DNA from: Bacteroidia bacterium
GTDB taxonomy: Bacteria; Bacteroidota; Bacteroidia; Flavobacteriales; Flavobacteriaceae
NCBI GenBank assembly: GCA_030430385.1
Contig: JAUIFO010000007.1
Coordinates: forward strand, 124,001-188,000
Direction: 5' to 3'
DNA: 64,000 nt
Below the pieces are notes generated by a model that worked only from the letters and a program-made list of their open reading frames with translations, had not been told where the DNA came from and ran no database searches. Below, in pieces: positions 33,673 to 41,638 of this stretch. The position numbers and the translations under genes were made by a program. Numbering within the stretch: the first letter of the stretch is position 1; every line of letters begins with the position of its first letter.

Positions 33673-34974
33673 TTGAAAAATCTTATTAAGTACATTAATA
33701 CCAATGTACTATTTAAAGTAGTACACCTTAATTCTGCTACTATTGCCACTAAAATTATTGCAGGCATCCTAACGTCTAAGGCTATTGCTGTGTTTATTGG
33801 AGTAGAAGGGATGGCACTTATTGGCAACCTTAGAAATTTTGTTAGTGCAATTCAATCATTTGCTATTCTTGGATTTTATAATGGTTTTGTAAAGACCATT
33901 GGAAAATGTAAAGATGATGTTGTGGCTTTGGGAAAAACAATTTCCACAACCTATTATCTTGGTTTTTTCTCTACCATACTCATTGCTTTTGTCTGTTATT
34001 ATAATGCGGAGTTTATCAATGATTTTCTGTTTTCTGAGAATTACAATTTTGCATACGTTATACAGGTGTTAGCTTTAGCATTGCCTTTTTATTCCTTAAA
34101 TATGTTTTGTTTCGGTATTATGAATGGGTTTTCCAATTATAGGATGTTACTCATTATTAATATTATCGGACAAATCTTAGGATTGCTAGTCACCTTGTAT
34201 TTGATCTACATTGAACATATTGATGGTGCTTTAGTGGCAGCCGTTATTGCACCTTCATTAATCTTCTTAATTACCTTGGTTGGAATCATCAACAGAAGAA
34301 ATCTTATGAAAGAGATCAAGATGTCTTCTGTAAGTCTTGATGTTCTCAAAAATTTTACACCTTATATCGTGATGGCTATGGTGACGTCTGTTGCTTTACC
34401 ACTCACAACAATAATGATTAGAAATTTTATCATCGAAGAGCTCGGCATCAAACAAGCTGGTTACTGGGAAGCTATGAATAGAGTTTCAGATTATTATCTC
34501 ATGTTTGTGACTTCAATTATGACGCTTTATATCATTCCGAGATTTAGCGAAATTGATAACAAAAAAGATTTTAGAAAAGAAGTTTTTGGCTTTTATAGAT
34601 CGGTTTTGCCAATTTTTGGTTTGGGTTTAATTCTCATTTATTTTTTAAGACCTTACATTGTTACTTTAGTCTTTTCGGAAGAATTTCAACCTGTAGAAGA
34701 TTTGTTCTTTTGGCAATTATTAGGTGATTTTGTGAAAGTGTCTTCTATTGTAATCGCTTATCAGTTTTTAGCTAAGAAAATGTTTGCGCAATTTATTGTG
34801 ATCGAAATTTTCTTAGTATTGATGCTGTATCTCACAAGCATTTACCTTATTGATATTTATGGTGTTAAAGGTGCTGTTATGGGACATTTCTTTAGTTATC
34901 TCATGCACTTTTTAATTGTACTTCTTGTTTTTAGCAGCTCTTTGTTTGGAGTCATTCAACAAAAGAAACCATAA
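33673..34974 (+). CDS. O-antigen/polysaccharide flippase, copy 1 (Wzx-like)
   Basis: 433 aa with about 12 to 14 hydrophobic helices, MATE/MOP superfamily. It starts at TTG directly after the aminotransferase stop. Segments such as LTSKAIAVFIGVEGMALIGNLRNF and AGYWEAMNRVSDYYLMFVTSIMTLYIIPRFSE are characteristic of the O-antigen translocase branch. It would move undecaprenyl-linked repeat units across the inner membrane. A clear paralogue lies convergently 7 bp downstream. Confidence 0.92.
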   Translation: MKNLIKYINTNVLFKVVHLNSATIATKIIAGILTSKAIAVFIGVEGMALIGNLRNFVSAIQSFAILGFYNGFVKTIGKCKDDVVALGKTISTTYYLGFFSTILIAFVCYYNAEFINDFLFSENYNFAYVIQVLALALPFYSLNMFCFGIMNGFSNYRMLLIINIIGQILGLLVTLYLIYIEHIDGALVAAVIAPSLIFLITLVGIINRRNLMKEIKMSSVSLDVLKNFTPYIVMAMVTSVALPLTTIMIRNFIIEELGIKQAGYWEAMNRVSDYYLMFVTSIMTLYIIPRFSEIDNKKDFRKEVFGFYRSVLPIFGLGLILIYFLRPYIVTLVFSEEFQPVEDLFFWQLLGDFVKVSSIVIAYQFLAKKMFAQFIVIEIFLVLMLYLTSIYLIDIYGVKGAVMGHFFSYLMHFLIVLLVFSSSLFGVIQQKKP

Positions 34975-34981
34975 ATAAGGT

Positions 34982-36229
34982 TTAGTTTGCCCAAAGTAGT
35001 TTTCTGAAGTAGATATTCATTATCAAAAAGTGAATACAGTAAGCACACATATAAGCGATAGATATTCCTACAAAGCCATATAGGTTCATAAATATAATGG
35101 TGAGCATAATAAAGACGATTGACCATTCAAACTGTAAGAATACGAAGACCTTAGTTTTGGCTTTTGAAATGATTAGGTTTCCTAAGATCCAAGACATGAT
35201 TTTCAATACATCTCCAATTAAGTGAAACCCAATAAGCACTTCAATTAATTTAAATTCAGCACTAAAAAGGGTTGAAATAAGAAATTCCTTCAGCAGGTAG
35301 ATGACAACGACAAATAGAATAACGGCTGGCAAAACAAATTTCCATACTTTGAAGATCTCTTTTTTTAAGGCTTTCCCTTCAAGTTGAGAAAATGTAGGTA
35401 ATAAATAAAATTTTAAGGTTGAGGTTATAAATAATAAATACATAGCAGAAATTCGCCACATACCTTCCCATGATCCAGCATGATTTTCGCCATAAGAATC
35501 CAATACATAATTTCTCGCAAATAGTGTAGCAATTACCACAAACAATGGACTTACCAAAGCCATGATTGAGAATTTTGATAAATTCTTAAGGTATTGTTTT
35601 TTAATAGGTAAGAAAAACTGACTTAGTGATATAGAATGGTCAAACTTTATAAATAAGAAAGAGATTACAAAAGCAATTATCTGACTTACAGCTAGTGCGT
35701 AAAGCGCACCTTCAATATCAAATTGCATGACAAAAATTACAGTTATGAAGGCTGTTGCTATCGAAGAAATAGCAGTTATTAAAACATACTGTTTGATTTT
35801 TTTTAGTCCGTTTAAAATACTCAGAATACAACTGTGTATTGCCATAGTAATTAATGAAAAGGCAAGCACAATAAAGAAGCTGGAATATGCTTCAGTTTTA
35901 AACAAATATTGTGATAAGAAGTCTTTAAATAGAATTGTGAAAACCGCAACAACCAAGGATGCAAAGAGATGAATTTTAAATCCGCTGCTTAGGTAATTGT
36001 TAAGCTGTTGTGAATCGCTTTTGTGTTCAGCTATATATTTAATTAAACCATTTGAAGTGCCGAGACTACTAGCTGTAGATGTGATTTTTAAAAAATCTCT
36101 AAGCTGTCCCATCAGGAATATACCATTAGTACCTAAATACACAGCAATAATTTTATTGGTAACAAGTCTAGATAGAAGATTGATCGCAGTACCTATTCCA
36201 GAAAAAAAAGATGTTTTTAAAAAACTCAT
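34982..36229 (-). CDS. O-antigen/polysaccharide flippase, copy 2 (Wzx-like)
   Basis: 415 aa, polytopic, same branch as its convergent neighbour: VTNKIIAVYLGTNGIFLMGQLRDF and AGSWEGMWRISAMYLLFITSTLKFYLLPTFSQ align with the matching segments of copy 1. It is the distal gene of a minus-strand unit after the sulfotransferase gene (6 bp gap). Two flippases suggest two different lipid-linked substrates, or one functional and one spare. Confidence 0.92.
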   Translation of the reverse strand: MSFLKTSFFSGIGTAINLLSRLVTNKIIAVYLGTNGIFLMGQLRDFLKITSTASSLGTSNGLIKYIAEHKSDSQQLNNYLSSGFKIHLFASLVVAVFTILFKDFLSQYLFKTEAYSSFFIVLAFSLITMAIHSCILSILNGLKKIKQYVLITAISSIATAFITVIFVMQFDIEGALYALAVSQIIAFVISFLFIKFDHSISLSQFFLPIKKQYLKNLSKFSIMALVSPLFVVIATLFARNYVLDSYGENHAGSWEGMWRISAMYLLFITSTLKFYLLPTFSQLEGKALKKEIFKVWKFVLPAVILFVVVIYLLKEFLISTLFSAEFKLIEVLIGFHLIGDVLKIMSWILGNLIISKAKTKVFVFLQFEWSIVFIMLTIIFMNLYGFVGISIAYMCAYCIHFLIMNIYFRKLLWAN

Positions 36230-36235
36230 AAGCTA

Positions 36236-37144
36236 TTATTCAAAGTCTTTCCATTCTGAAAAAGAAAGGTTGGTCATTGTCTTTAATTGTCTAACATCGT
36301 CTTGATACAAATTGAAAATGAGTTGTCTTTGCTCGGAACTTATTTTCGGATAATCAAAAGGAATACTTTTACTAAAGTAAGTCTTATTTCTAAGATTGCC
36401 TTTTATTTGTGTTCTTGTCTTTTTTGGAAGCAAATACTTTGCAACTTTTGTAAACCCATACTTTCCTGTAGCTGTTTTTTTTATAAAATGATGCATTTTA
36501 GGAAAGTGTAATTTTTCAGTTTGATTTGCTGTAATCTCTTTGATTTCATTTAAAGGTTTAAGCTCTAAAAATTCAAAACAAGCATTAAGGGTTTGTAAAG
36601 GATTGTGTTTTAAAGCTTCGGTGGTTATTATTTTAATGTGTTCCTTTTTAAAATTTGAAAAGAATTCTTGTAACCATTTACTGTACAAACCAAAATGGTA
36701 ATAATAATCTGGCACATAACCATAGGCTTCAAAATCTCTAGTGGTATCTTTTTGTATGGCATCTTCTAAAGATAAAGATTCTTGACCTCTGCCAACCATC
36801 CACCAATAATGCGAGTATAGCCTGTCTATCGGATTTCTTAAAATAAAAATGAACTTAGGTTCAAATGCAGTATAATATTGCTTGATGTTGCTTATGAAAT
36901 TGGAGTAATACATATATGAGGTTGTCGATTCTCCTAAAATTTTAGCCTGTGGATTGTCAAATAAATTATTGTACCAATCTATGCGCTCATCAATCTCAAT
37001 AGTGTCTGTGTTCCAAAAAACAGGTTCTTTAATAGACGACATATTAATATCTGGATGTTGCTCTAAAAGCTGATGCAACGATGTTGTACCAGATTTAGCA
37101 GCTCCTGGAATAAATAGGTTTGGATAAATTAATTTTTTAGACAT
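36236..37144 (-). CDS. PAPS-dependent sulfotransferase
   Basis: 302 aa. The 5'-phosphosulfate loop is IPGAAKSGTTSLHQLLEQHP near the N-terminus, and the 3'-phosphate motif is FIFILRNPIDRLYSHYWWMV near residue 100. It is a cytoplasmic enzyme transferring sulfate, probably to a glycan (marine bacteria often make sulfated surface polysaccharides). It precedes flippase copy 2, which supports a sulfated repeat unit as substrate (inference). Confidence 0.93.
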   Translation of the reverse strand: MSKKLIYPNLFIPGAAKSGTTSLHQLLEQHPDINMSSIKEPVFWNTDTIEIDERIDWYNNLFDNPQAKILGESTTSYMYYSNFISNIKQYYTAFEPKFIFILRNPIDRLYSHYWWMVGRGQESLSLEDAIQKDTTRDFEAYGYVPDYYYHFGLYSKWLQEFFSNFKKEHIKIITTEALKHNPLQTLNACFEFLELKPLNEIKEITANQTEKLHFPKMHHFIKKTATGKYGFTKVAKYLLPKKTRTQIKGNLRNKTYFSKSIPFDYPKISSEQRQLIFNLYQDDVRQLKTMTNLSFSEWKDFE

Positions 37145-37190
37145 TCGTCCTAATTACAATGAGTGTATTCAATGAGATTCAAATTTAAGC

Positions 37191-38336
37191 TTATGTTTCT
37201 CGATTCCAAAATTCTAAGTAAGTACGGCTCACTTTTTTATAGTCGTGATGTGTTTCAACAAATTGACGTGCATTTTTAGAAATTGTAATAATGTTCTCAG
37301 GATTATCAATTAACCACTCTAATTTTTCAACAAGATATGTTACGTTTGGTAACGCATTGATAGCTACAGTGTCTTCTTTTAAATTATAATAGTCTAGCCA
37401 TTCTTTTTCAGCACCTGTAAACACTACCTTTCCCATTGCCATAGCTTCTAAGGCATTGTAACCTTGGTCAAATGAATAGACCTGATCTAGTAGAATATGA
37501 CACCTTGTATATGATGTTATATACTCCTTATAAGGCACATCACAAGAACTAGTGATTTTTATCTTTTCGCCATATTTCGCCTTGATTATTTCTAACGCTT
37601 CCGTAAAAAATGTATTGCCTTTTTTTATTTTCGATTTTGAATTGACACCATGAAAAATATGAATTGGAATATTGAGTTGCGGTTCAGAAAACTGAAGCTT
37701 TTTAGTGTTAATCGCATTTGGAATTAAGCCTAAATAATTAGATTGTTCAGAATATGGAATATGATAATCTAGATCTGAAGCAATAACGCCTTTAATTTGC
37801 GATCTAATAAATTGATGTAGTTTTTGATAAGGCTGAGTGACATATTTTAACGAATAGTGATATTTATCTTTTAGATTTTTATCGTTTAAATAAGGTGTCA
37901 TTATGGAGTATCGTATCTTTTGCTCTAAGGCATACGAAATGCTCACATGATCTTGTCCGCAACACAACAAATAACTGTTTTTGTTTTGCTCAAAGAGTTG
38001 TTTCAGTAGTTTTATCTGAAGCTGAGGTTTTATTTTAAGCGCATCTTCATTGATCAATTGCACCACATCAAAATCTGTGAGCTGAGGTAAGATCTTTTTG
38101 AATTTATAATAAGTTTCAAGATCACTGGGATCAATATTCAGTACTCTTTTTGATAGTTTTCTTAAAATTAATGGAAGATATTTTTTAGTGAATTGGTTAT
38201 TAATGCTAATGTCAATAGGATAGTTTTTGAAGGCATCTCCATCACCAACCAAAACCACCTCGTGACCAAGTTCCTGAAGCCCTTCTTTTAAGGAATTATG
38301 TAATCTGCTGTATTCACCAATCAGTAGAATCCTCAT
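37191..38336 (-). CDS. glycosyltransferase (GT-B, family 4-like)
   Basis: About 381 aa. The N-terminus MRILLIGEYSRLHNSLKEGLQELGHEVVLVGDGD is a GT-B Rossmann start; the C-terminal donor domain shows IHIFHGVNSKSKIKKGN and the E-x7-E-like element FDQGYNALEAMAMGKVVFTG. The ATG two codons upstream (38342) is equally possible. It is divergent from the next glycosyltransferase gene, with promoters facing each other in 33 bp. Confidence 0.88.
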   Translation of the reverse strand: MRILLIGEYSRLHNSLKEGLQELGHEVVLVGDGDAFKNYPIDISINNQFTKKYLPLILRKLSKRVLNIDPSDLETYYKFKKILPQLTDFDVVQLINEDALKIKPQLQIKLLKQLFEQNKNSYLLCCGQDHVSISYALEQKIRYSIMTPYLNDKNLKDKYHYSLKYVTQPYQKLHQFIRSQIKGVIASDLDYHIPYSEQSNYLGLIPNAINTKKLQFSEPQLNIPIHIFHGVNSKSKIKKGNTFFTEALEIIKAKYGEKIKITSSCDVPYKEYITSYTRCHILLDQVYSFDQGYNALEAMAMGKVVFTGAEKEWLDYYNLKEDTVAINALPNVTYLVEKLEWLIDNPENIITISKNARQFVETHHDYKKVSRTYLEFWNRET

Positions 38337-38347
38337 ATACATTTTAT

Positions 38348-38367
38348 ATATTTGTTTTCAAATATAG
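38348..38367. promoter_or_regulatory. divergent -7 boxes for two glycosyltransferase genes
   Basis: Plus strand TATATTTG (38348-38355) faces minus strand TATATTTG (38367-38360), 4 bp apart, as TATATTTG-TTTT-CAAATATA. ATG codons lie 20 bp downstream on the plus strand (38376) and 17-23 bp downstream on the minus strand. Confidence 0.65.
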
Positions 38368-38375
38368 ATATTTGA

Positions 38376-39215
38376 ATGAACATAACTGATACAAGTATTC
38401 TGAAGCTTGAAATCCTGATAGCGACAATGCACAGAACGTCTTTAGAATTTTTAAAGCCTATGTTCATTAACTCTGGTAACGAAGCGTTTAAGATTCTTAT
38501 TGTCAATCAAACAACAAAAGACAAGCTTCTTAAGTCTGATGATCCTAATATTCGTGTGGTTAATGCTTTTGAAACTGGACTAACTCAAAGTAGAAACTTA
38601 GCCATACAACATGCTGTTGGCGATGTGTGTCTTATTGCAGATGATGATGTTGTATACGAAAACGGATTTCACAAGCATATTTTAGAGGCACATTCAAAAC
38701 AGCCTCACGCTGATATCATTACTTTTCAAATGACAGATGATGATGGAAATTTATATCGAGATTATCCAGAGATCATCCATCATAATAAAGATACCGTAAG
38801 AACAGCAAACTCTGTTGTGATTAGTTTTAAACGCAAAAATTTAGTTCAAAGTAACGTGCGATTTAATACAAACTTCGGATTGGGAACTACATTTCAAACA
38901 GGTAACGAGTACGTCTTTTTACGAAATGCCTTAAAAGGACAGTTGCAATTGACTTTTGTGCCTAAAGTCATCTTATCGCATCCAAAGTTTAGCTCAGGTA
39001 CTGATGTAGGAAGTGATAAGGTGTTATATGCCAGAGCTGCAATATTTTATAAATATTCAGGTTTAATAGGATATCTGAGATTATTGAAACATGTATTTAT
39101 GTTGTGGAAAACCGATCATTTTAATAAAGATCAGTTTTGGTCTAAACTCAAGGTTGGATTAAAAGGCATTAAAGATTACAAGCATCTCGTTAAAATTGGA
39201 CAGGAAATACCTTAA
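38376..39215 (+). CDS. glycosyltransferase family 2-like protein
   Basis: 279 aa, GT-A fold. The N-terminus LEILIATMHRTSLEFLKPMF, then NLAIQHAVGDVCLIADDDVVY with the DDD metal/nucleotide motif near residue 85. The C-terminal half (FGLGTTFQTGNEYVFLRNALKG, VILSHPKFSSGTDVG) is typical of galactosyl- or rhamnosyl-type flavobacterial GT2 enzymes. Donor and acceptor unknown. The downstream FdtA-like gene begins 22 bp after its stop. Confidence 0.87.
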   Translation: MNITDTSILKLEILIATMHRTSLEFLKPMFINSGNEAFKILIVNQTTKDKLLKSDDPNIRVVNAFETGLTQSRNLAIQHAVGDVCLIADDDVVYENGFHKHILEAHSKQPHADIITFQMTDDDGNLYRDYPEIIHHNKDTVRTANSVVISFKRKNLVQSNVRFNTNFGLGTTFQTGNEYVFLRNALKGQLQLTFVPKVILSHPKFSSGTDVGSDKVLYARAAIFYKYSGLIGYLRLLKHVFMLWKTDHFNKDQFWSKLKVGLKGIKDYKHLVKIGQEIP

Positions 39216-39237
39216 TTTTAAGGTTTTAAAATCGAAT

Positions 39238-39630
39238 ATGGAAATAAAGTTAATAGACATACCCAAAGCACATGATGTTAGAGGGAATTTAGCTGTAATT
39301 GAAGGTAATAGTATTCCTTTTGAGATTAAACGTGTGTATTATTTGTATGATGTGCCAAGTGGTGCTTACAGAGGAGGTCATGCACATAAAAAGCAACAGT
39401 CGTTAGTTTTAGCACTAAGCGGAAGCTTTGAAGTGATTGTTGATGATGGTGTGAAACGTGAACGTATCATGCTAAATAAACCTAATGTAGGTCTTTATAT
39501 TCCAACGAATATTTGGAGAGAAATCGAAAACTTTTCTTCTGGAGCAGTGTGTCTTGTTATCGCATCTACTGAATACGAAGAAGCAGAGTACATTAGAGAT
39601 TACGATGAGTTTTTATCATCTAAACGCTGA
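39238..39630 (+). CDS. FdtA/WxcM-like sugar 3,4-ketoisomerase
   Basis: 130 aa single cupin domain. The start at 39238 (MEIKLIDIPKAHDVRGNLAVIEG) fits the family; the frame opens earlier, inside the glycosyltransferase gene. AYRGGHAHKKQQSLVLALSGSFEVIVDDG carries the HAH active-site motif of dTDP-4-keto-6-deoxyhexose 3,4-ketoisomerases. With the FdtB-like transaminase at 32569 it would form a 3-amino-3,6-dideoxyhexose pathway; the third enzyme (FdtC acetyltransferase) and RmlA/RmlB are not in the window. Confidence 0.9.
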   Translation: MEIKLIDIPKAHDVRGNLAVIEGNSIPFEIKRVYYLYDVPSGAYRGGHAHKKQQSLVLALSGSFEVIVDDGVKRERIMLNKPNVGLYIPTNIWREIENFSSGAVCLVIASTEYEEAEYIRDYDEFLSSKR

Positions 39631-40557
39631 AATATATACGTTGTTTTTAAGTAATACTTTCTGAAACTTTTTTAAGAGAAATAAGAGAGGTCTTGGCATT
39701 TTTAAAAGTATTTTTTGTTTCAAGTTTAAATTGCCAAAATCAAGATCTTTTATAGAATTCTGATAATTTTCGATGTCATTATTAAGCTTACTTTCTAAGG
39801 CCACTGAAAACCTATTATAATCCATATATTTTTTTAAATCGGAATTTTGTAATTCTTCATTTTTAAATCTTTGTAAAATTTCTATACGATGAGATTTGCT
39901 AGAAGACATTGATAAATGATTTGTTTGCTTAGAGAAAACCCGTTGCGCAGAAATTTTTGTTGAAAATGCTACAGGCATTTCAACAGCGAGTCTTATCCAA
40001 AGTTCTGTATCTTGACCAGACCGTAAAGTTTCATCAAAGCAACCATATTTTGAAAAGACCAATTTCGGTATTGCCAATGACGATGTCCACGCAATACCAT
40101 CTATTAAATTGTGTTTGAAAAAATTATCTAAGATACCATTGAAAGGCTTTTGAATTTCATAGTATTTAGCCTCAACAGTTTTAGAATTAAAATAATTTTT
40201 TTCGTAAGCTTTACAGTACATGCCACAATTAGGAAATGCTTCATATAAACTCATAAGATCTTGTAAATGATGTTTATACCATAGATCATCAGCATCTAAA
40301 AAGGCAATGAGTTCTGCTTTAGCTTTATCGATGCCAAAATTACGAGCATGTGAAACCCCTTTGTTTCCAGTTGTATAAACGCGTAAACGTTCTTCTTCGA
40401 CTGCATTTACAATATCAAGGCTATCATCTGTAGAGCCATCATTGACCACGATCACTTCAAAATCTGTAAATGTCTGATCCCATACACTATCTAAAGTCGC
40501 TTTGATGTGTTGCGCTTTGTTATAAAGAGGAATAATAATGGAGATTCTTGGACTCAT
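39616..40557 (-). CDS. glycosyltransferase family 2
   Basis: 313 aa. ISIIIPLYNKAQHIKATLDSVWDQTFTDFEVIVVNDGSTDDS is a textbook GT2 N-terminus, and AELIAFLDADDLWYKHHLQDL carries the D-x-D metal site near residue 90. The 3' end overlaps the FdtA-like gene convergently by 15 bp. The 263-bp gap upstream (40558-40820) contains a short hairpin but no gene. Confidence 0.93.
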   Translation of the reverse strand: MSPRISIIIPLYNKAQHIKATLDSVWDQTFTDFEVIVVNDGSTDDSLDIVNAVEEERLRVYTTGNKGVSHARNFGIDKAKAELIAFLDADDLWYKHHLQDLMSLYEAFPNCGMYCKAYEKNYFNSKTVEAKYYEIQKPFNGILDNFFKHNLIDGIAWTSSLAIPKLVFSKYGCFDETLRSGQDTELWIRLAVEMPVAFSTKISAQRVFSKQTNHLSMSSSKSHRIEILQRFKNEELQNSDLKKYMDYNRFSVALESKLNNDIENYQNSIKDLDFGNLNLKQKILLKMPRPLLFLLKKFQKVLLKNNVYISAFR

Positions 40558-40740
40558 GATAAATTAACAGATCAAAACAAAAATACTAGAATTTATAAGA
40601 AAAGGGTTGATCAAAATTGAGATGAATTTAAAATTACCAAAACGTTAAACTTCACATTTGGGGTTATAAATTAGTTATTATTTCTTATATTAATGAACCT
40701 TATAATTATTTCCTTGTAATTGATTCTGTTGACACTTTCA

Positions 40741-40764
40741 GCATACTTGTGCGCAAAAGTATGC
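40741..40764. other. isolated hairpin in a 263-bp gap
   Basis: GCATACTT-GTGCGCAA-AAGTATGC, 8-bp perfect arms, about 57 bp upstream of the 271-aa secreted-protein gene. No T run on either strand, so not a terminator; it may be a 5' UTR structure or a regulator site. Confidence 0.3.
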
Positions 40765-40820
40765 CAGACATTTCTATGTCAAAATTTAAAATCATTTTTT
40801 AACAATTAAACTCTAACATT

Positions 40821-41636
40821 ATGAGAAAATCATTTTTTTTAACATTATTACTTACAAGTGTAAGTATTGCAACGTATTCTCAGAATACCTTTCCTTCATC
40901 TGGAAATGTAGGTATTGGTACTACTTCACCTTCGGAAGAATTACAAGTAGTTGGTAAAGTTAAGGCGGAACACGGAATTTTCACCAAAAAGCTTTTAGAT
41001 GGTTCAGAATTCGAATCTTATGAAGACAGAAACAAACAATGTTCAGTGTTAAACGCAGGCACACAGTTAGGACCAAGTGGTTACATTTTAAATGTCTTAG
41101 ATTTTCCCCAATCTAATCTTAATGCTAAAGCTCAATCTTTTATTGGTATGGAAGACAGAAACTATAAAAGTAGATGGCGATATTATGCAAATACGGGAGG
41201 ATCGAGCGAACTTTTATACTATGATAAATCTCAAAAATTTATTTATTCCTTAAAGGAAGATGGCAATAGTGTTTTCTTAACATTGCCAAATGAAAAATCT
41301 TTTGTAACTATTGGTACCTCTTCATTCGATGATAATGGTGATACTTATCATTTGACTGTCAACGGAAAAATGAGAGCACATGCTGTAAAAGTTTACACAG
41401 ATTGGGCTGATTTTGTATTTGAAGAAGATTATAAATTGCCAACTTTATTAGAAGTTGAAAAGTACATTCAAACTCATGGTCATTTAAAAGATATCCCGAG
41501 CGCTAAGGAAGTTGAAGCAAGTGGTATCGAACTTGGAGAAATGAACAAACTCTTACTTCAAAAAATAGAAGAATTAACGCTTTACACTATCAAGCTTAAG
41601 AAAGAAGTTGAAGAATTGAAAACTAAAATAGATTAG
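40821..41636 (+). CDS. secreted cell-surface protein with GIGTTSP motif and coiled-coil end
   Basis: 271 aa. Signal peptide residues 1-20 (cut near TYSQ). SSGNVGIGTTSPSEELQVVGKVKA is the N-terminal motif of a broad family of Bacteroidota tail-fibre-like surface proteins. The C-terminal 80 residues (FVFEEDYKLPTLLEVEKYIQ, HLKDIPSAKEVEASGIELG, then a Leu/Glu/Lys heptad region) are common to the family and probably form a trimeric coiled coil. There is no S74 peptidase motif. It precedes the subtilase gene by 2 bp, so the two are one operon. Confidence 0.82.
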   Translation: MRKSFFLTLLLTSVSIATYSQNTFPSSGNVGIGTTSPSEELQVVGKVKAEHGIFTKKLLDGSEFESYEDRNKQCSVLNAGTQLGPSGYILNVLDFPQSNLNAKAQSFIGMEDRNYKSRWRYYANTGGSSELLYYDKSQKFIYSLKEDGNSVFLTLPNEKSFVTIGTSSFDDNGDTYHLTVNGKMRAHAVKVYTDWADFVFEEDYKLPTLLEVEKYIQTHGHLKDIPSAKEVEASGIELGEMNKLLLQKIEELTLYTIKLKKEVEELKTKID

Positions 41637-41638
41637 TT

